Shown: positions 1-12,120 of the stretch, piece by piece
Layout: each line of letters opens with the position of its first letter
Position numbering within the stretch: the first letter of the stretch is position 1
NCBI GenBank assembly: GCA_030077755.1
Contig: JAQJZZ010000008.1
Span: 3,534,001-3,598,000 of the forward strand
Source: Filosporella fistucella
Taxonomy: Eukaryota > Ascomycota > Leotiomycetes > Helotiales
Reading direction: 5' to 3'
Length of the DNA stretch: 64,000 nt
The notes under the pieces: generated by a model
Databases searched by the model: none
Told to the model about the DNA's origin: nothing
What the model saw: only the letters and a program-made list of their open reading frames with translations
Position numbers and translations under genes: made by a program

Positions 1-2275
1 GCAAAATACGGTGGAACGACGAAAATGGGAGAAGCGATATGTCGACTTCATAAAGTACAGTCAATACTTTTACAAGAGCTTTATCCAAAGACTTGCTTCC
101 CACTACTCTGGATCGGAAAGCTTACGTCGTGTCGCCCATCGACTCACTTTAAGCACTCTCTCCGTCGACAATCCAGTCAGACTCACCCCGGATCTCGAAG
201 TTCTTGTTACAGATATCTGCCACACATCTATCCTCTACCTCGGCGATTTACACCGCTATCGTAACATGGTCAGATCTAAGGAGCGTAGTTGGGAGATGGC
301 CCTTTCTTATTACACTCTTGCCAATGATTTTTGCCCGGAGAAGGGAAGCGCTCACAATCAAATGGCTGTCGTCGCATTGGCTGATACGAATCATCTGGAT
401 GCTGTGTATCATCTGTATCGAGCTCTCATGTCCAAGGAACCACACTCTCTGGCACGCGGAAACCTGGGGATTGAGTTCAAGAAGATTGTGACGGCTTGGA
501 AACAAAAACGTCAACAACCTTTGCCTGACGGCCTTACTCAACTGATTTGGTGGTTCACTCTCCTTCACGCGAGATTCTACGAAGGCGTTGAATTTTCTGG
601 ACGTGAAGAGCTGGAAAATGAGGTCTTGTCACGCTTGGCAATACTCCTGAAGAAGCAGCCATTTCCTGAAGATTTGCAGAAGGTTGTCATAATCAATATT
701 GCTGCAGAGTCGTTTGCCGCTCAAAAGATTGAAGGTTAGTTGTTTCAGTTGATGCTGATGCAGTGCTAACCATTCATAGAACTTGGCTCAAATGTTACTC
801 CAGAGTCCATCGCTGCGTACTTCTTTTACGTCCGTTTCAACTGTCGCATGATGTCTAGGCTGCTCCAGGTTCTTCTTCCAGAACTTGAGGATGATACAGA
901 TGGAGACGATCTTCCAAACGGAAATGAAGGATCTAAGACGAACAAGGATCGAATCTCTGCTGCTGCCCGGAGAATCTTTCCAGTATTGCGCCAGTATGGT
1001 TCATGGCTGGCATGTGCTTCTCCCATAATTGCCAATATTCATTCTGGTCCAATTGAGGTGCACATCAAGGAAATGTGGAAGTTGTACGCCATCGTTCTAA
1101 CAAGGATTGCCAATTACTTCAGTCCGGTCGACAAGTTGTTTCAGGTTGATTATCTTCTGGAAGAAGATGAGGCAACCGTTGGCTTCCAGCCTCTCCGCAG
1201 ACCTGACTTGAAAGTTGAGAGCAGTCTCTTCCATAGCAGCGATGGAAGCATGAAGCCACGAGCAACTGATTCCGGCATCGCGCGTCATCACCCCAATGCT
1301 GAAATGGAATCCCGCATTCGAGACATCCTCATATCTGGACTTAGTCTTCAACAGAATGACTACGTCCCTATCAGGCTCGATTCTAGTGGTGGTGAACCTG
1401 CATTCAGATATATGGACGAGGGCTTGCAGATTCCTGCAGAAGCACAGCGCTCCCAATCTCAAGCTGAGACAGCAAGCTCACAACACTCCATGGTGGAATC
1501 TTTGCCTCGTCAACCACGACATACGCCTGATGAGGGTCATGAGGAAGTGACTGATGAGACTGATGATACTGCATCGATGTCAGACAGCATGGAAAACGAT
1601 ATGTCTCGTATGGTTGATGATCTGCTGGAGCCATCGACAAATGGAGATCGATCCTACTCAAAAACAAACGAGACTTCGTATGGAATGCACAGTCTTACAG
1701 CTAACGAGATATTTGCTCCGATCGGATCCAACGGTTTCGAGCCTCGGCACCAGAGTACACCCAAAGTCCTCCCAAGTCTCCCGGGCTTATACAATTCAGC
1801 TTTCACCCCTAAACCTTTTGAACTGCAGCCAACCAGCCCTACCCGACCGCTTACGGCTCGTCAAATATCCCCGTTATCTCTTGCTACCAATGAGCAACAA
1901 CTTGCTGCCGCTGCAGCTCTTGATGCAGCCACAGGCTACACCGTGACGAGAGATCCCTCCGGTTCATGGGGCCGAAGACCATCAAGACCATCTAACAGGA
2001 CCACACAACCAGTCAGTCAAATCCTGCAAGAGAGTTTGACCCAACAGTATATGCCTGGTTCGTCATTCTCTTTCTCAGATTCCAGTAGCATCTACGCCAA
2101 TACACCGGCACTTGGCAACGGTGCGTTCCGAAATGGCTCTTTTGCTCCCATCAACGGACACGCAGCCGCCAATGATTACGAGCGTACGACCATGTTACAG
2201 TCCTCGATATGGAACGGAAGTCAATCCACATGGCCCAGCTACGTGCAAACCCCTCCTGGCAATCAAGGCGGTTGA
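1..2275 (+). CDS. EST1/SMG-family telomerase/NMD-type protein, 3' part (5' end outside window)
   Basis: The reading frame is open from the first bases with no ATG, so the gene starts upstream. Exons are <2-734 and 780-2275; the 45-nt intron runs GTTAGT to TAG and the frame rejoins exactly. The first exon has the helical-repeat signature of the EST1 DNA/RNA-binding domain: W-E-x-A-x-x-Y-Y, then G-S-A-H-N-Q-x-A-V, then A-V-Y-H-L-Y-R-A-L, then A-R-x-N-L at about positions 290-480. Family members (Est1, SMG5/6/7) act in telomerase recruitment or nonsense-mediated decay. The C-terminal 350 residues are Ser/Thr/Pro-rich and look disordered. No PIN nuclease domain follows, so this is more SMG7/Est1-like than SMG6-like. 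Which of the two roles it has cannot be told from sequence. Confidence 0.8.
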
Positions 2276-2625
2276 GCTTTTCATTCAAGGCTAGTCCTAT
2301 TATTGTAAGGTCATTAATCAATTAAGGATTATTATTATCACGTCATTCCAAGTCGGACATAATTTCCAAAGGTCACAATCCATCACGGATAGTTATCTCT
2401 GGTGTCTTTCACAACACGACTCATCACCAGAAGCAGACGGGGACGACTCATCTCCAAAGAGAAAGGACTTTTTATGTTCTTATGCTATTCTATGCTTGAT
2501 CGTGGAGGATCGGTCATCTCATCATATGGGCGTCAAAACACCAATTTTTAGACGCTTCCGTTGTTGAAACCTTTTCTCCCCTGAACGCCGTCTAAAATCT
2601 TTGATGCAATCATTGAACAGATCAT
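2276..2625. other. Convergent 3' flanks, no gene
   Basis: This AT-rich stretch lies between the stops of the EST1-like gene and adenosine kinase. I see no coding potential or RNA gene in it. Confidence 0.6.
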
Positions 2626-3963
2626 TTACTGGGCGGAAGCCTTGTAGGTCTGCTTGGGGAACGGGAATCTGCAAATTTGAATGTTCATTAGCTTGTTTTC
2701 GGGCGCGGAACAATTTGAGCAATAATTTCGAGGGCAAACAAGGATGGATTGTAGCCAAATTGATTACACATCATGCAAATTCATACATGCAACGTGATAT
2801 ATAAGAAGTGATAAAGTGAACTGAATTGACTTACGAAGGGCCCAATTCCTGAATACTGAGCTTAGCCAGCCATTGACCTTGGTCAATGCATTGTTCAAGG
2901 CTCTCACCAGCGACCAATCCAGCCGTGAAACCAGCGGCGAAAGCGTCTCCAGCGCCTGTGGTATCGTTGATTAAGCTAGCCTCAATGGGATGAACCTTGA
3001 ACTCCTTGATCTCTCCGTTAACAGCAACAATGGTGGGCTCGGTTCCTTGAGTGATGATAGCAACACGCTGTTTCTTCTCATTCTTCTTTGGGAGAGCAGC
3101 CAATGCCTTGGCAATCTCCTTGATATCCGTAGTCTCAAGACCGTGGCTCTCAGCATAAGACAACGCTTCGGTCTCATTGCCGATAACGTAGTCCCAGTAA
3201 GGAGCAGTAGCATCAAGTTGATCCTTGAAGAATTGTGGGATGAAGGGAGCAGAGAGAGAGAATACAAAAGACTTATTGTTCTTCGCTGCCTCTTCTGCGA
3301 GAGCCATGATGGCTGGTGGGCACACAGTCAAATGATACCCACCAACGAAGTAAAATTCTGCTCCCTCAACCAACTTCCAGACTTCAGGGCTCTTCAAGTG
3401 CTCGAGATCATAGTGGTTGGCAGCACCGAGATCAGTGCACATGGATCTGTTGTGGCCGGTAATAACAACACCGCAACGTCCAGTGGGCTCCTTCTTATCA
3501 ACCCTGTACTCGACTCTCAAGCCTGCGGCCTTGACTGCATCGTGCAGAATCGCAGCATATTTATCATCACCTACACCACCAAGATAGACAACTGAGTTGG
3601 GTGGCAACATGTATTGGGCTCCTCGAGCAGTGTTTTGGGCGCCACCGCCAGCAATCAACTTTGCTGAGTAATTGTTTAGGAGGTCTTCGTAGAGGCCCTT
3701 GTGCTTCTCCTCTGCGAGGATGGCATCATTGGCTTTGAAGCCGTATTTTTCGAGGAGGGCTTCATCACCTTGAGCTTGGATATCTGGGGAATATTAATAT
3801 TGCTTGGGACGAAAGAGGATTGTGTTGGAGTGAGATTTGTGCAACATATTCTCCCGTGGGCGGCAAAATTCAAATTGAGGATTTGTGGAAGAAAGATATA
3901 GTCCAACTCACCGAGCAAGGGATTCTCCAAGCAGAGGAGAGAGTATTCTTTGGTAGGAGCCAT
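2626..3963 (-). CDS. ADO1: Adenosine kinase (PfkB family)
   Basis: Exons in transcript order are 3963-3912, 3783-2835 and 2668-2626, giving 347 aa, the usual length. Both introns (128 and 166 nt) have GT-AG ends and rejoin in frame. Adenosine kinase phosphorylates adenosine to AMP and clears the adenosine released by the S-adenosylhomocysteine cycle. Diagnostic features are the N-terminal E-N-P-L-L-G-D-I-Q-A, the sugar-binding G-G-G-A-Q-N-T-A-R-G-A, the G-G-V-G-x-D turn, and the PfkB signature D-T-T-G-A-G-D-A-F with catalytic Asp near the C-terminus. The protein ends F-P-F-P-K-Q-T-Y-K plus a short tail. I used the ATG at 3963. An in-frame upstream ATG at 4104 with no intervening stop would add 47 basic, hydroxylated residues (see findings). 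Confidence 0.95.
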
Positions 3964-4400
3964 TCTGAAGGTTGATATGTGGAAGTTACGAGACGTTTGG
4001 AGGACTTTTATGGAGGGGTTGTTGATCCAATGTTTTGGTGGGGGTTTGAGCTTAGCCCGGAGGTAAAATGCGTTGCGAGAAACTTGCTTCAGCCACAATG
4101 ACATTTTCGGAGAATATTAATAGTGCATGGAATGTCAATTCAGCATTTCAAAACGAGTTGATATTATAAAAATTCCCAACAGTCCTCATGTTTTGCATTT
4201 TGTCCTAATTTACGGCTTGTTCATTAGGTGGGCCAATTCTACTTCAGAGTCACGCCATGTTCAGCTTCTTCATCCACTGATATCACATGAGTGAGACTTT
4301 GATGAAGTATCGTTTCATTCCCGCAATGCTCCTTCCGAAGGTACATAAATGCGCAGCCAAGTTGTCCGAAGCAAAGAGAATCCCAAACCCATCAAGTCCT
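3964..4400. other. Adenosine kinase promoter/5'UTR and RPL2 3' flank
   Basis: The first 141 bases upstream of the kinase ATG stay open in frame from a second ATG at 4104, in good context (AAA before ATG). The rest is AT-rich with no other gene. Confidence 0.5.
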
Positions 4401-5533
4401 CTAATCCTTGACCTTTTGAGTACCACGTAACAGACCAGTTCTCCGAGCGGCAATGAGACCAGCTTTTTGACCTTGTGCAGCGTATCTTGAGATTGTCGAG
4501 GCCTTACCGATATGTTGATGGTTACCACCCTAGATTTGTTAGCAAATAAATGATTGAATATTTCCAGTGCACATACTCCGTGAGGATGGTCGACAGGGTT
4601 CATAGCAACACCACGAGTCTTGGGCCATGAGTTACGCTTGACAGCGAACTTATGCTTCGCACGAGATGCCTTCATCAATGGTTTGTCGGTACGTCCACCA
4701 CCAGCAACGATACCAATCATACCACGAGCACTTGAACTGACAACCTTCTTGGCACCAGATGGGAGCTTGATACGGGTCTTTCCCTCATCTGGGTTGTGGC
4801 CGACAATGGTAGCGTAGTTTCCGGAGGTTCTGGCCAAAGCACCACGATCTCCAACCTTCTCCTCGACGTTCGAAACGATAGTACCTTCGGGGATGGAGCC
4901 CAGAGGAAGAATGTTTCCAACAGTGAGAGCAGCGTTCTTGCCTGCATAAACGAATTGGCCGGTGTATTGACCTTCGACAGCTGCATATAAATTTAGCATT
5001 CGCTCTTCGGTGCCATAAATTCCCATCATTCTCCAAAACCATTTCCAAGTCATCTCATTCCACAGCCTCCAGAACAAAATAGGGTGTACAAACCGATCAT
5101 GGTTTCCGTGTGTAGCTTGAATCTGTATGAATCACGGAATTGGACCAGCGCCAATGGGGCTCCACGTCCTGGGTCATGAATGATCTTCTTGACGACACCA
5201 CGAATATATCCATTTGTCTCAGCATAATCCAAGTTTCTGAACTTAGCAGGGTTCTCTGTGATGCGTTAGAGTTGTTCTCGAGGGTAGAGCGCTGCGGGTG
5301 TATTGGGATCGAGAGGGCGATCATTTCGACATAGCAATGGAGGAGTGGAATACTGACTGTTCAATCGAGTGTTCGCAGTGAAAATAGAGCCTGGAATCGA
5401 TTAAGTCAGCTTGGTATTCATGAATTTAATAATTGGGCGCCGCCATCTGGGGAGGTGTCATCCCCAGAATGCGCAGCACAGCAGAGAATTACTTACCACG
5501 GCCCTTTCTCTGATTGCGAATAACGCGACCCAT
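4401..5533 (-). CDS. RPL2: Cytosolic 60S ribosomal protein uL2 (L2/L8)
   Basis: Five exons: 5533-5497, 5390-5358, 5255-5094, 4980-4577 and 4529-4401. All four introns are GT-AG. The total is 254 aa, identical to the yeast protein length. uL2 sits at the peptidyl-transferase region of the large subunit. The N-terminus [11 protein letters not shown], the central [14 protein letters not shown], and the conserved [14 protein letters not shown] with the functionally critical His are all present. It ends R-G-T-Q-K-V-K-D. The first two exons are tiny (37 and 33 nt), an arrangement typical of ribosomal protein genes in filamentous fungi. It reads divergently from the WHIM-type gene at 7080. Confidence 0.97.
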
Positions 5534-7079
5534 CTTGAAATGCTCTTGACGTTGTGTCGCCGGTCAAGAGATGTTGAGTTAATCAAGAAGTCGACAGTCG
5601 AGAAGTTCGCTTCAGTATTGAAAATATCAGTGTGGGTGTTTTTTGGCCCTAGCCGAGTAAGCGGCCGGATTTGTGGTGTGAATGCCTCAGGCATTACAAT
5701 TAGCGCGTAAGTTCCGGATAAGACACGACTCCAACCGTGTGAAGTTAAGCAATGTTGAACAAAAATGCGAAAGCTTTACAGTCAGAAATTATTTCGAATG
5801 ACTCTTTTCCTTTGCAACTCACTTCATTGCTCAATTCCTTAAATGTCATTTGTGATGTATACTCTGTTGCAAGTCTACAGGGAGATTGGCTGGGCTGATG
5901 CCCACTCTCTCGCCCATGTCTGGTTCTACCTCATTATCCAACACCATGCGTTGAGACTATGAGGAAGCTCATATTAGTGCTGCATTTTGTTCTACCCAGC
6001 ACTTTGCGGCAGCTTTTATACCAGTCTCTGTCTTTTCTGTTCTGTGAGAGTCTGTTATCATAGGTTTCGGATTCTAGTGAAAACGAATCAGAATGTATTA
6101 TGATCACGAATTCGGGATTGCATCGAGCGTTTTGACGGGTTTGTGGGCAATTTACGTTGTGCGCACGCTTTTTGTGTTTTGGTGGTGAACCTTCAGGCTC
6201 TGGGCGCAGAAAGATCTTCACCGCGCCAGCTTCCCCTCACCCACCACACAAAAATATGCTACGTTTGTTACAAAACAGCTAATGATTATGCGCCTTCATC
6301 TGATATATTCCCTCGGTCCTCACTATCGGCGCAGCTGCACGCGGGTAGAACGCCCTTTTAGGGCTATATCTTCATGAATCCAAGCTTGGAATTCACAGCT
6401 CTGCGTTGGCTGAAGATTGAAAATGATTAGGATCTATGAATAGCTTCATATATTGGAATCAAGGTTGAGGTTTTGGTCCACACTCTGGTAAGCGAACGAT
6501 GTTGAGCGGTCTTGCTGGACGGTCCCTACTTCTTCGGCAATTTTCTTAACCTTCAGTTCCAAGGTTTGCATCGATGTACGGAATATACAAGTCGCAGCAT
6601 CAAACTAATTCATGGCATTCTAGAAAACAAAACATCGAAAGGCTGGACTAAAAGCTCTGAAACCAACCTTCTCCTATTCCACCGTTGTGGTGTTGGGCTA
6701 CTCAAAGGCGAAGTTCGACGGAAATGATGGAATGCGGCATGGGGACACTTTCCCCACCAGATGAGCTTGTGGAACGAGAGCGAGATAGAACTGTATCTCG
6801 AGTACATCACGGCGAACTTCTTACCATTGGAACTGGTGACTATGTGGGATATGGACTGCAATGATGCAGCCAGGTGGTTCTTTATGGCTCTAGATGAATT
6901 CACTAAATAATGCCCTGGTGCCTACCCATTCTTGCTATTGTGATGTGACCAATAATATTAGCCTTGAACCATGAATCTTCTCGTCGCCGCACCTTTATCG
7001 GTAAACCTCAAGCCTTCTTGTAACCTCCAACCTCAACCACACTTCAGCAACTCTGCGACGTCAACCACGAACAACCAAA
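5534..7079. other. Long divergent intergenic region
   Basis: 1.5 kb lies between RPL2 (leftward) and the gene at 7080 (rightward), so it should hold both promoters. The only coding-like signal is a plus-strand frame around 6512-6910 interrupted by one TGA at 6725-6727 (see findings). I see no RNA gene or repeat. Confidence 0.5.
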
Positions 7080-9204
7080 ATGAGTTCTGACAGTGACTCT
7101 TCCGAATTATCCTCTGTTCCTTCTGAGGATGAGAGTCTACAGTTGACGAAAAAGGATGGCATCCTCAAATTCTTGACCACAATCCCAAAGAATGCCACGC
7201 CCAAAGTATCATCACCACCACGCCCCAAAAGGGAGCCCAGTCCACCACATGTATTTGTGCTGGCAGACAATCAGAATATTGCAGTATGTATCATTCTTCG
7301 CGTTCAAATAAGACTTTACACGTACAAAACGCGTGTTAAGTAACTCTCTGCGCATGCAATTGGTTTCTCGATGTTGCGCCGCGAAATTACATAGCTAACA
7401 ATTCCCTCTTTTAGTTCATTGTAATGTTCCGAAGTCGATTTACGGAAGCATTCCCAAAGTCCCTGATCAATTTCGGACCTCAAGAGCTGGAAAGGGATGT
7501 CGTTGATACTGTTCCTGGTGAAGGCGTGGAGCATTTCCTTTGCGCACTGCTTGGATTGATACTCAACAGGAAGCAGGACGTCAAGTACAACCCCTGTGGC
7601 TATGGCAGATTGGGAAATTGATTCTAACGTTGCATAGGGCTGGCCATTATGGTCGCGCTCTTGAAGAAGCTGTCGCAAATCACAAGTCGCAATGGGCAAA
7701 GGAGTGGGAGGGCAAAAATCCTCTCTCCGGAGGCGCCACATTCACATCCATGAGTCCAACTGAAAGGGTAAGGGCATAAATGGGATGTTCTACTTGCTCT
7801 GCTTGCTGACGATGGTGTCTAGCTTACTCTTCTGCGAATATTGATACTATGGTCGCTCTCCTCTTCTGACGTCGTCAAGGGCATAATTCAGACCTCCTAC
7901 AAGCAAAGTCGGCACGAGGATGATTTGAACCAACCTTTATCTGTCCAACCATGGGGCTCAGACAGTGATAAGCGCCGCTACTACCTCATTGAGGGCCTGG
8001 ATGACACCCATTTTAGAGTTTATAGAGAGAGCAACCATATGGCTCTGAAGCGGACGTGGTGGAGTGTCGCAGGTGACATTGATGAATTGAAGGTCTTGGC
8101 TGAGAAACTCAACAAAGAGGATGGTGGCCAAAAGGCTAGGCTTTTGAGTGGGAAAATGACTTCTGCTATCCCTAGGTTTGAAGCAACGGAAGAAGTATGT
8201 TGTCCCTCCCGTTCCCAGTACCCTCCTGCTAACAGCTGTATCAGAAGCGCAAACGCCGCGAATACCGTCAAATTCGTAAGCAGCAGTTCAAGCGACCGGA
8301 GCCCAACTTCTCGTTGTATGAAGGTAGGACACGGGGCAAGCGCATGAAATATACATACTCGGATGAAGAGGACGACATGTACTCAGATGCTACCACCAGC
8401 CGCCGCTCAACTCGCAACACAGGCACTCATACTCCAGCCGAACCCAGCGGTCCTACAATCACCCAAAGCGGTCGTCAAGTTAAATCACGACATGGCGGCG
8501 CCTATGGTGAGAGTATGCTCAGTGAAACACATGCTTCAGGGATCACGGCGGGAGGATTTGATGGCGCGAGCGAGGAACGAAGTCAAGACGGGGAGCTTGG
8601 AAGCCGACCTCGCCGAGCCGCTGCTTCTAATCATGGTACAAATGGCTGGCCATCAAAATCTCGAGGTGGTCGTCATATCGAGGGTTACAATGATGTTGAC
8701 GAGATGACCAGTGATGAGGAAGGCGATGCTAGTGAGCAAGATTATGGTGATGACGAAGAGGAGGATGATCACATCTCACTCCAAAGCGATGTTGATGATC
8801 CAGATGAGCTCTCGGATGCAGATGTGGATATGCAAAGCGGGGAGAAGAAACAACTAATCGTCAAGTTGCCAGTCAAAACCCCAACACCAGAGCGTAAGAC
8901 TGTGATCAAGCTTCGACTCTCACCCGAGAAGGATAAATCAAGACAAAATGGTCTTTTTACCGCACAAAATCTCTCAGGCTCAGGTCTTCAAGCTTCTACC
9001 AGCACCCAAAATAGCACAGCTAGCACAGCTCCAACCGGCACGAGTCAAACGACAGCCACGGAACTCCCACCAGCACCGAGTCAGCCGATCGATGTTCCAC
9101 AATCACCATCACACAGAGCTCCACTATCTCCTCTTGCTTTGCGAGGTAGCCCAGAAAAGCCGCAGACTTTCAAGTCGGCCGTTGGTGTCTACGGAGGTTC
9201 CTAA
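7080..9204 (+). CDS. DDT/WHIM-like nuclear protein, probable chromatin-remodelling cofactor
   Basis: Five exons: 7080-7283, 7415-7584, 7638-7767, 7823-8194 and 8245-9204, giving 611 aa. After an acidic Ser-rich N-terminus, residues about 69-245 form a DDT-like helical region (F-P-K-S-L-I-N-F-G-P-Q-E-L-E) followed by a WHIM-like block: L-T-L-L-R-I-L-I-L-W-S-L, then W-G-S-D-S-D-K-R-R-Y-Y-L-I-E-G and F-R-V-Y-R-E. In known families this block reads G-x-D-x-x-x-R-R-Y-W and contacts ISWI-type remodellers. A basic K-R-K-R-R stretch and a long acidic/Ser-rich tail follow, consistent with a nuclear protein. An ISWI accessory role (RSF1/Ioc/IAF-type) is inferred from domain style only. The ATG at 7080 is in good context (CAAAATGA). 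Confidence 0.75.
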
Positions 9205-9771
9205 AGGGTGGTCCATGGATTTAATATATTGGCGTGGTTAGAGGCGGTGGGCGGCAATACTGTATAACGGATGGGAAAATGGCGTTTTGATGCGGAGCTA
9301 GTGCATGAATGTATGCGTTCTTGTGCTTCAGAAGTGGCTGCAGCTTAGACTGCTGTTATGGATGATGATACCAAATAGAGGCAAATGAACTTTGAATCGA
9401 ATTAGCGTTGGTAAATTCGATGAGACCAAGCACCACCTATGTATTCAAGGTGGAAATATGATATTCGAATCTCCTAGTTTATTGTGATGATTTTTAGGGA
9501 CAATCCCTTCCAGGAGTGTCTTCAAGTGCTCGTATCCTGGATTTGTCACAGCATCAAAAGCATTTACAGACAACATTACATTGGTTGGAATTGAACCCTT
9601 ATGCTCGCAGTCCACTATGTAATATACATATCAAGTACATAAACGCCACGCCCAAAATATGCACCTGTCATGAAATTTTCCTTGTGAACGCCTGTGTATA
9701 TGCCAAATTTCCCTCGATCTGCACTTCTAATCACCTCCAGAACTCTGATTTTGATAATACTGCAATTTGTA
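9205..9771. other. Convergent 3' flanks, no gene
   Basis: This AT-rich stretch lies between two convergent stop codons. Nothing recognisable. Confidence 0.6.
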
Positions 9772-10422
9772 TCAGCTAAATGCCCACACATCACCTCCAG
9801 AGTGACTTCGCCAACTCACATCTCCCACTTCAGCAGCTAACTTGGAGCTTCCTCCAAAGTCCTTTACACTCTGTGGCATTTTCCAATTGTTTGTTCGGTA
9901 CCACCATCTTCTGACCTTTGCTCCCACGGAACTTCCACTTAATTGAGCATTGCGATTCCAGTATCTCCAACCTTGTACACCGAGTGTCCAGACCAATCCT
10001 TGGATGAGGGGAAGCATGATCTGTTCCATTAGCTAGAGCCCATTAAGTCCACACGAATTCTTTAAGCTTACCTGATCTCGAATTGTGATCCATGCTACCC
10101 GCCACGGTGTATCTGCACCCGCAATGCTTGCCAAATAGCTCTGCTCAAATCTCAAATCCGGCAAGGGACCGAAGCTCGCTCTTCTTGGTGTAGGCTTCAG
10201 CACGCTGTATGGGATATCCTCCTCATCTGAAGCATCGATGCCATCCTCGTCATCGTATGCGTATTTATCTAAAGAAGCTTCGGAACCTGGGGTGTGTAGC
10301 TTGACCGGAATTTTTTGTGACGCAGCTGTAGAAGGATTGAGATCATGCGTTGGTGAGGGAGCGCGATTTATGGATGCTGTTTGGATTGTCTCTGCTATTT
10401 GGAGGGGAACGGATGAGGACAT
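9772..10422 (-). CDS. DUF1770 family protein
   Basis: Exons are 10422-10072 and 10020-9772, giving 199 aa. The intron is GTAAGC to CAG, 51 nt, phase 0. The protein matches the fungal DUF1770 pattern: an acidic Y-D-D-E-D-G-I-D-A-S-D-E-E-D-I-P block, then L-P-D-L-R-F-E-Q-S-Y-L-A-S-I, then W-I-T-I-R-D-Q across the splice junction into L-P-L-I-Q-G-x-V-W-T-L, then S-G-S-S-V-G-A-K-V-R-R-W-W. The hydrophobic L-P-L-I-Q-G stretch could touch a membrane. No function is known. The upstream open frame to 10512 begins with TTG, so the ATG at 10422 was preferred. A second possible acceptor 12 nt upstream would add four residues. Confidence 0.88.
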
Positions 10423-11292
10423 CTTGGTGGTTGTATGAGTGCTGCTGGTGAGTTGGAGTTTGGCTGCTGTAGTTGAGGTTGATGCGGGAGCTGCCGAGGT
10501 GAGGCCAAGCAATCGGATCGGTGCATTTCAAAATGAACGTCAACGTCTCTCGAGCGTTTTCTGAGCAACGAGATTGCTCACGAAGCGTCTTGAGCTAGAA
10601 TCACTTGTGTATCTGATCGCATGGACCGTTTTTAATTTTTTGCAGGTTTTGCTAAATATGTTATGCTGCACATTTTGTTTACGACTACTAGGCTCAGATA
10701 CGTTATTTCCCACAGTTTCGCCCAAGTGTAAGAATCTGCTGGAGCCCTGGCAGAATTGCATATTTCTCATCCGCGATCCGTTATACATTATTCATGAACA
10801 TTTCCGCAATGAATCAAAAGAGGAGGGACAACAGTCTCCCGATTTAAGGCCTGCAAAGTTACATACGAGAAAAACACGAGTGAGAAAAGTAGAAGGACTG
10901 CTTTAACTCCATGGATTGGGCATCAACCTTCGCTGAGAGAAGTTTTGCTTGGCGGGCCTCATTTAGCATATTCCATAAGCCAAATTCTAAACCGCAGCCA
11001 TAAATATCGTTGATTGTTGTCATGTGCAATTGGCAACTGTATTTCGTCACCGAATTACAGGAATTTATGCCAAAGTGGGCACAAATGTCATTAACAGTGT
11101 TTTTCATTTCATCTAGTATCAGCTAGAACCTGACTGATTTGTACAGCTGAATTCCTCGAATTCCCAAATAACTCCCGAATTCCCGAATATCTTCGTGATA
11201 TACACGGTGTAACGATTTATGCGCAATCAAAACCCCGACGTTATCCTTACCCGTACATGAAAATATGAAAAATGAAAGAACAAAATACCCAA
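10423..11292. other. Intergenic region, no gene seen
   Basis: 870 bp between two minus-strand genes. It should hold the DUF1770 promoter. Short frames here lack coding character. Confidence 0.5.
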
Positions 11293-12120
11293 CTAGAACT
11301 TCAATGCCTTTCCACGAATGTTGATCTTGGTGCTATCAACCTTTCCAACCTTGAAGGCTCCAGCATCCTTGATCGAAGACGTTGCCTTGCGGGGGTTGCG
11401 GACTCTGATATCATGTTCTCTCAAATAATCTTCTGCACTCTTCGCACCGTCAAGAACCATGACTTGCATGGTATTCGCCTTCCGCTCTTTTTCTGCCAGC
11501 TCACTTAGACCTTGAACGATTCCCATGCAGTAAGAGTGTCTTTCGCTTCCACCTTTCTTCTCCAAAGCCCAGTGCGACACTAAGTTAAAGAGCATCTCAA
11601 ACGCCAGAGCAGCCGCCGAGGTGTTGTGGCCGATGCCGTAAAATACGAGCTCCGTCTTTGTGAATGTTGCGCTGTTGGTACGATGGACATAGCATTTGCA
11701 ATCAAAGAATTGGGCGGTAACATAGCCAAGTCCTTGGACGAAGATTGGAAGAATCACCTTTTTGCCGTGTGTGTGGATGATCTGTACAACGCTTGATCCA
11801 GACTTGTGGGGGTTGTCTTCACGAGAGCCGTTCCGAGCTTGGACTTCGCTTTCCTTGATGTTGTGTGTTTTCATCAATTTTGAAGCCATAAGGAGCGATG
11901 ATCGAGCTTCGGCTTCTGGAGTTGTGGGGTGCCGTCCACGGTCGAGGCACTTAGAGATGCGATCCAGGATGCGCTCTTCCTTGTCATCAGAGGACTTTGC
12001 TGCAGGGGCAGCATCTGGTGCCAGTGTAGTGACATGAGCTTCCAGCAGTGGTTTGCGGGTTTTAGAGGAAGATGGCTTGCTACCGCGAATCAGATAATCA
12101 TCGATGGATGGTGAAGGCAT
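11293..12120 (-). CDS. DUF2786 domain protein
   Basis: Intronless, 275 aa. After a Ser-rich linker, residues about 50-90 match the DUF2786 pattern: R-I-L-D-R-I-S-K-C-L-D-R-G, then T-P-E-A-E-A-R-S-S-L-L-M-A-S-K-L-M. The following C-terminal region has F-Y-G-x-G-H-N-T-x-A-A-A-x-A-F and Y-C-M-G-I-V-Q-G-L, the usual partner domain of these proteins. The central part has a C-K-C-Y-V-H-R motif. Function is unknown; homologues occur in fungi and bacteria. The frame stays open upstream only through a TTG, so the ATG at 12120 is the start. Its codon and charge pattern resembles its neighbours. Confidence 0.85.
   Translation of the reverse strand: MPSPSIDDYLIRGSKPSSSKTRKPLLEAHVTTLAPDAAPAAKSSDDKEERILDRISKCLDRGRHPTTPEAEARSSLLMASKLMKTHNIKESEVQARNGSREDNPHKSGSSVVQIIHTHGKKVILPIFVQGLGYVTAQFFDCKCYVHRTNSATFTKTELVFYGIGHNTSAAALAFEMLFNLVSHWALEKKGGSERHSYCMGIVQGLSELAEKERKANTMQVMVLDGAKSAEDYLREHDIRVRNPRKATSSIKDAGAFKVGKVDSTKINIRGKALKF

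Noticed and set aside
7316..7741. 141-codon minus-strand frame over the WHIM-type gene
   Set aside because: It overlaps exons 2-3 and two introns of the better-supported plus-strand gene and shows no motif.
10021..10032. Upstream CTAG acceptor for the DUF1770 intron
   Set aside because: It is in frame and possible, but adds four residues in the middle of the conserved R-D-Q/L-P-L-I-Q-G junction. The CAG acceptor gives the family-like spacing.
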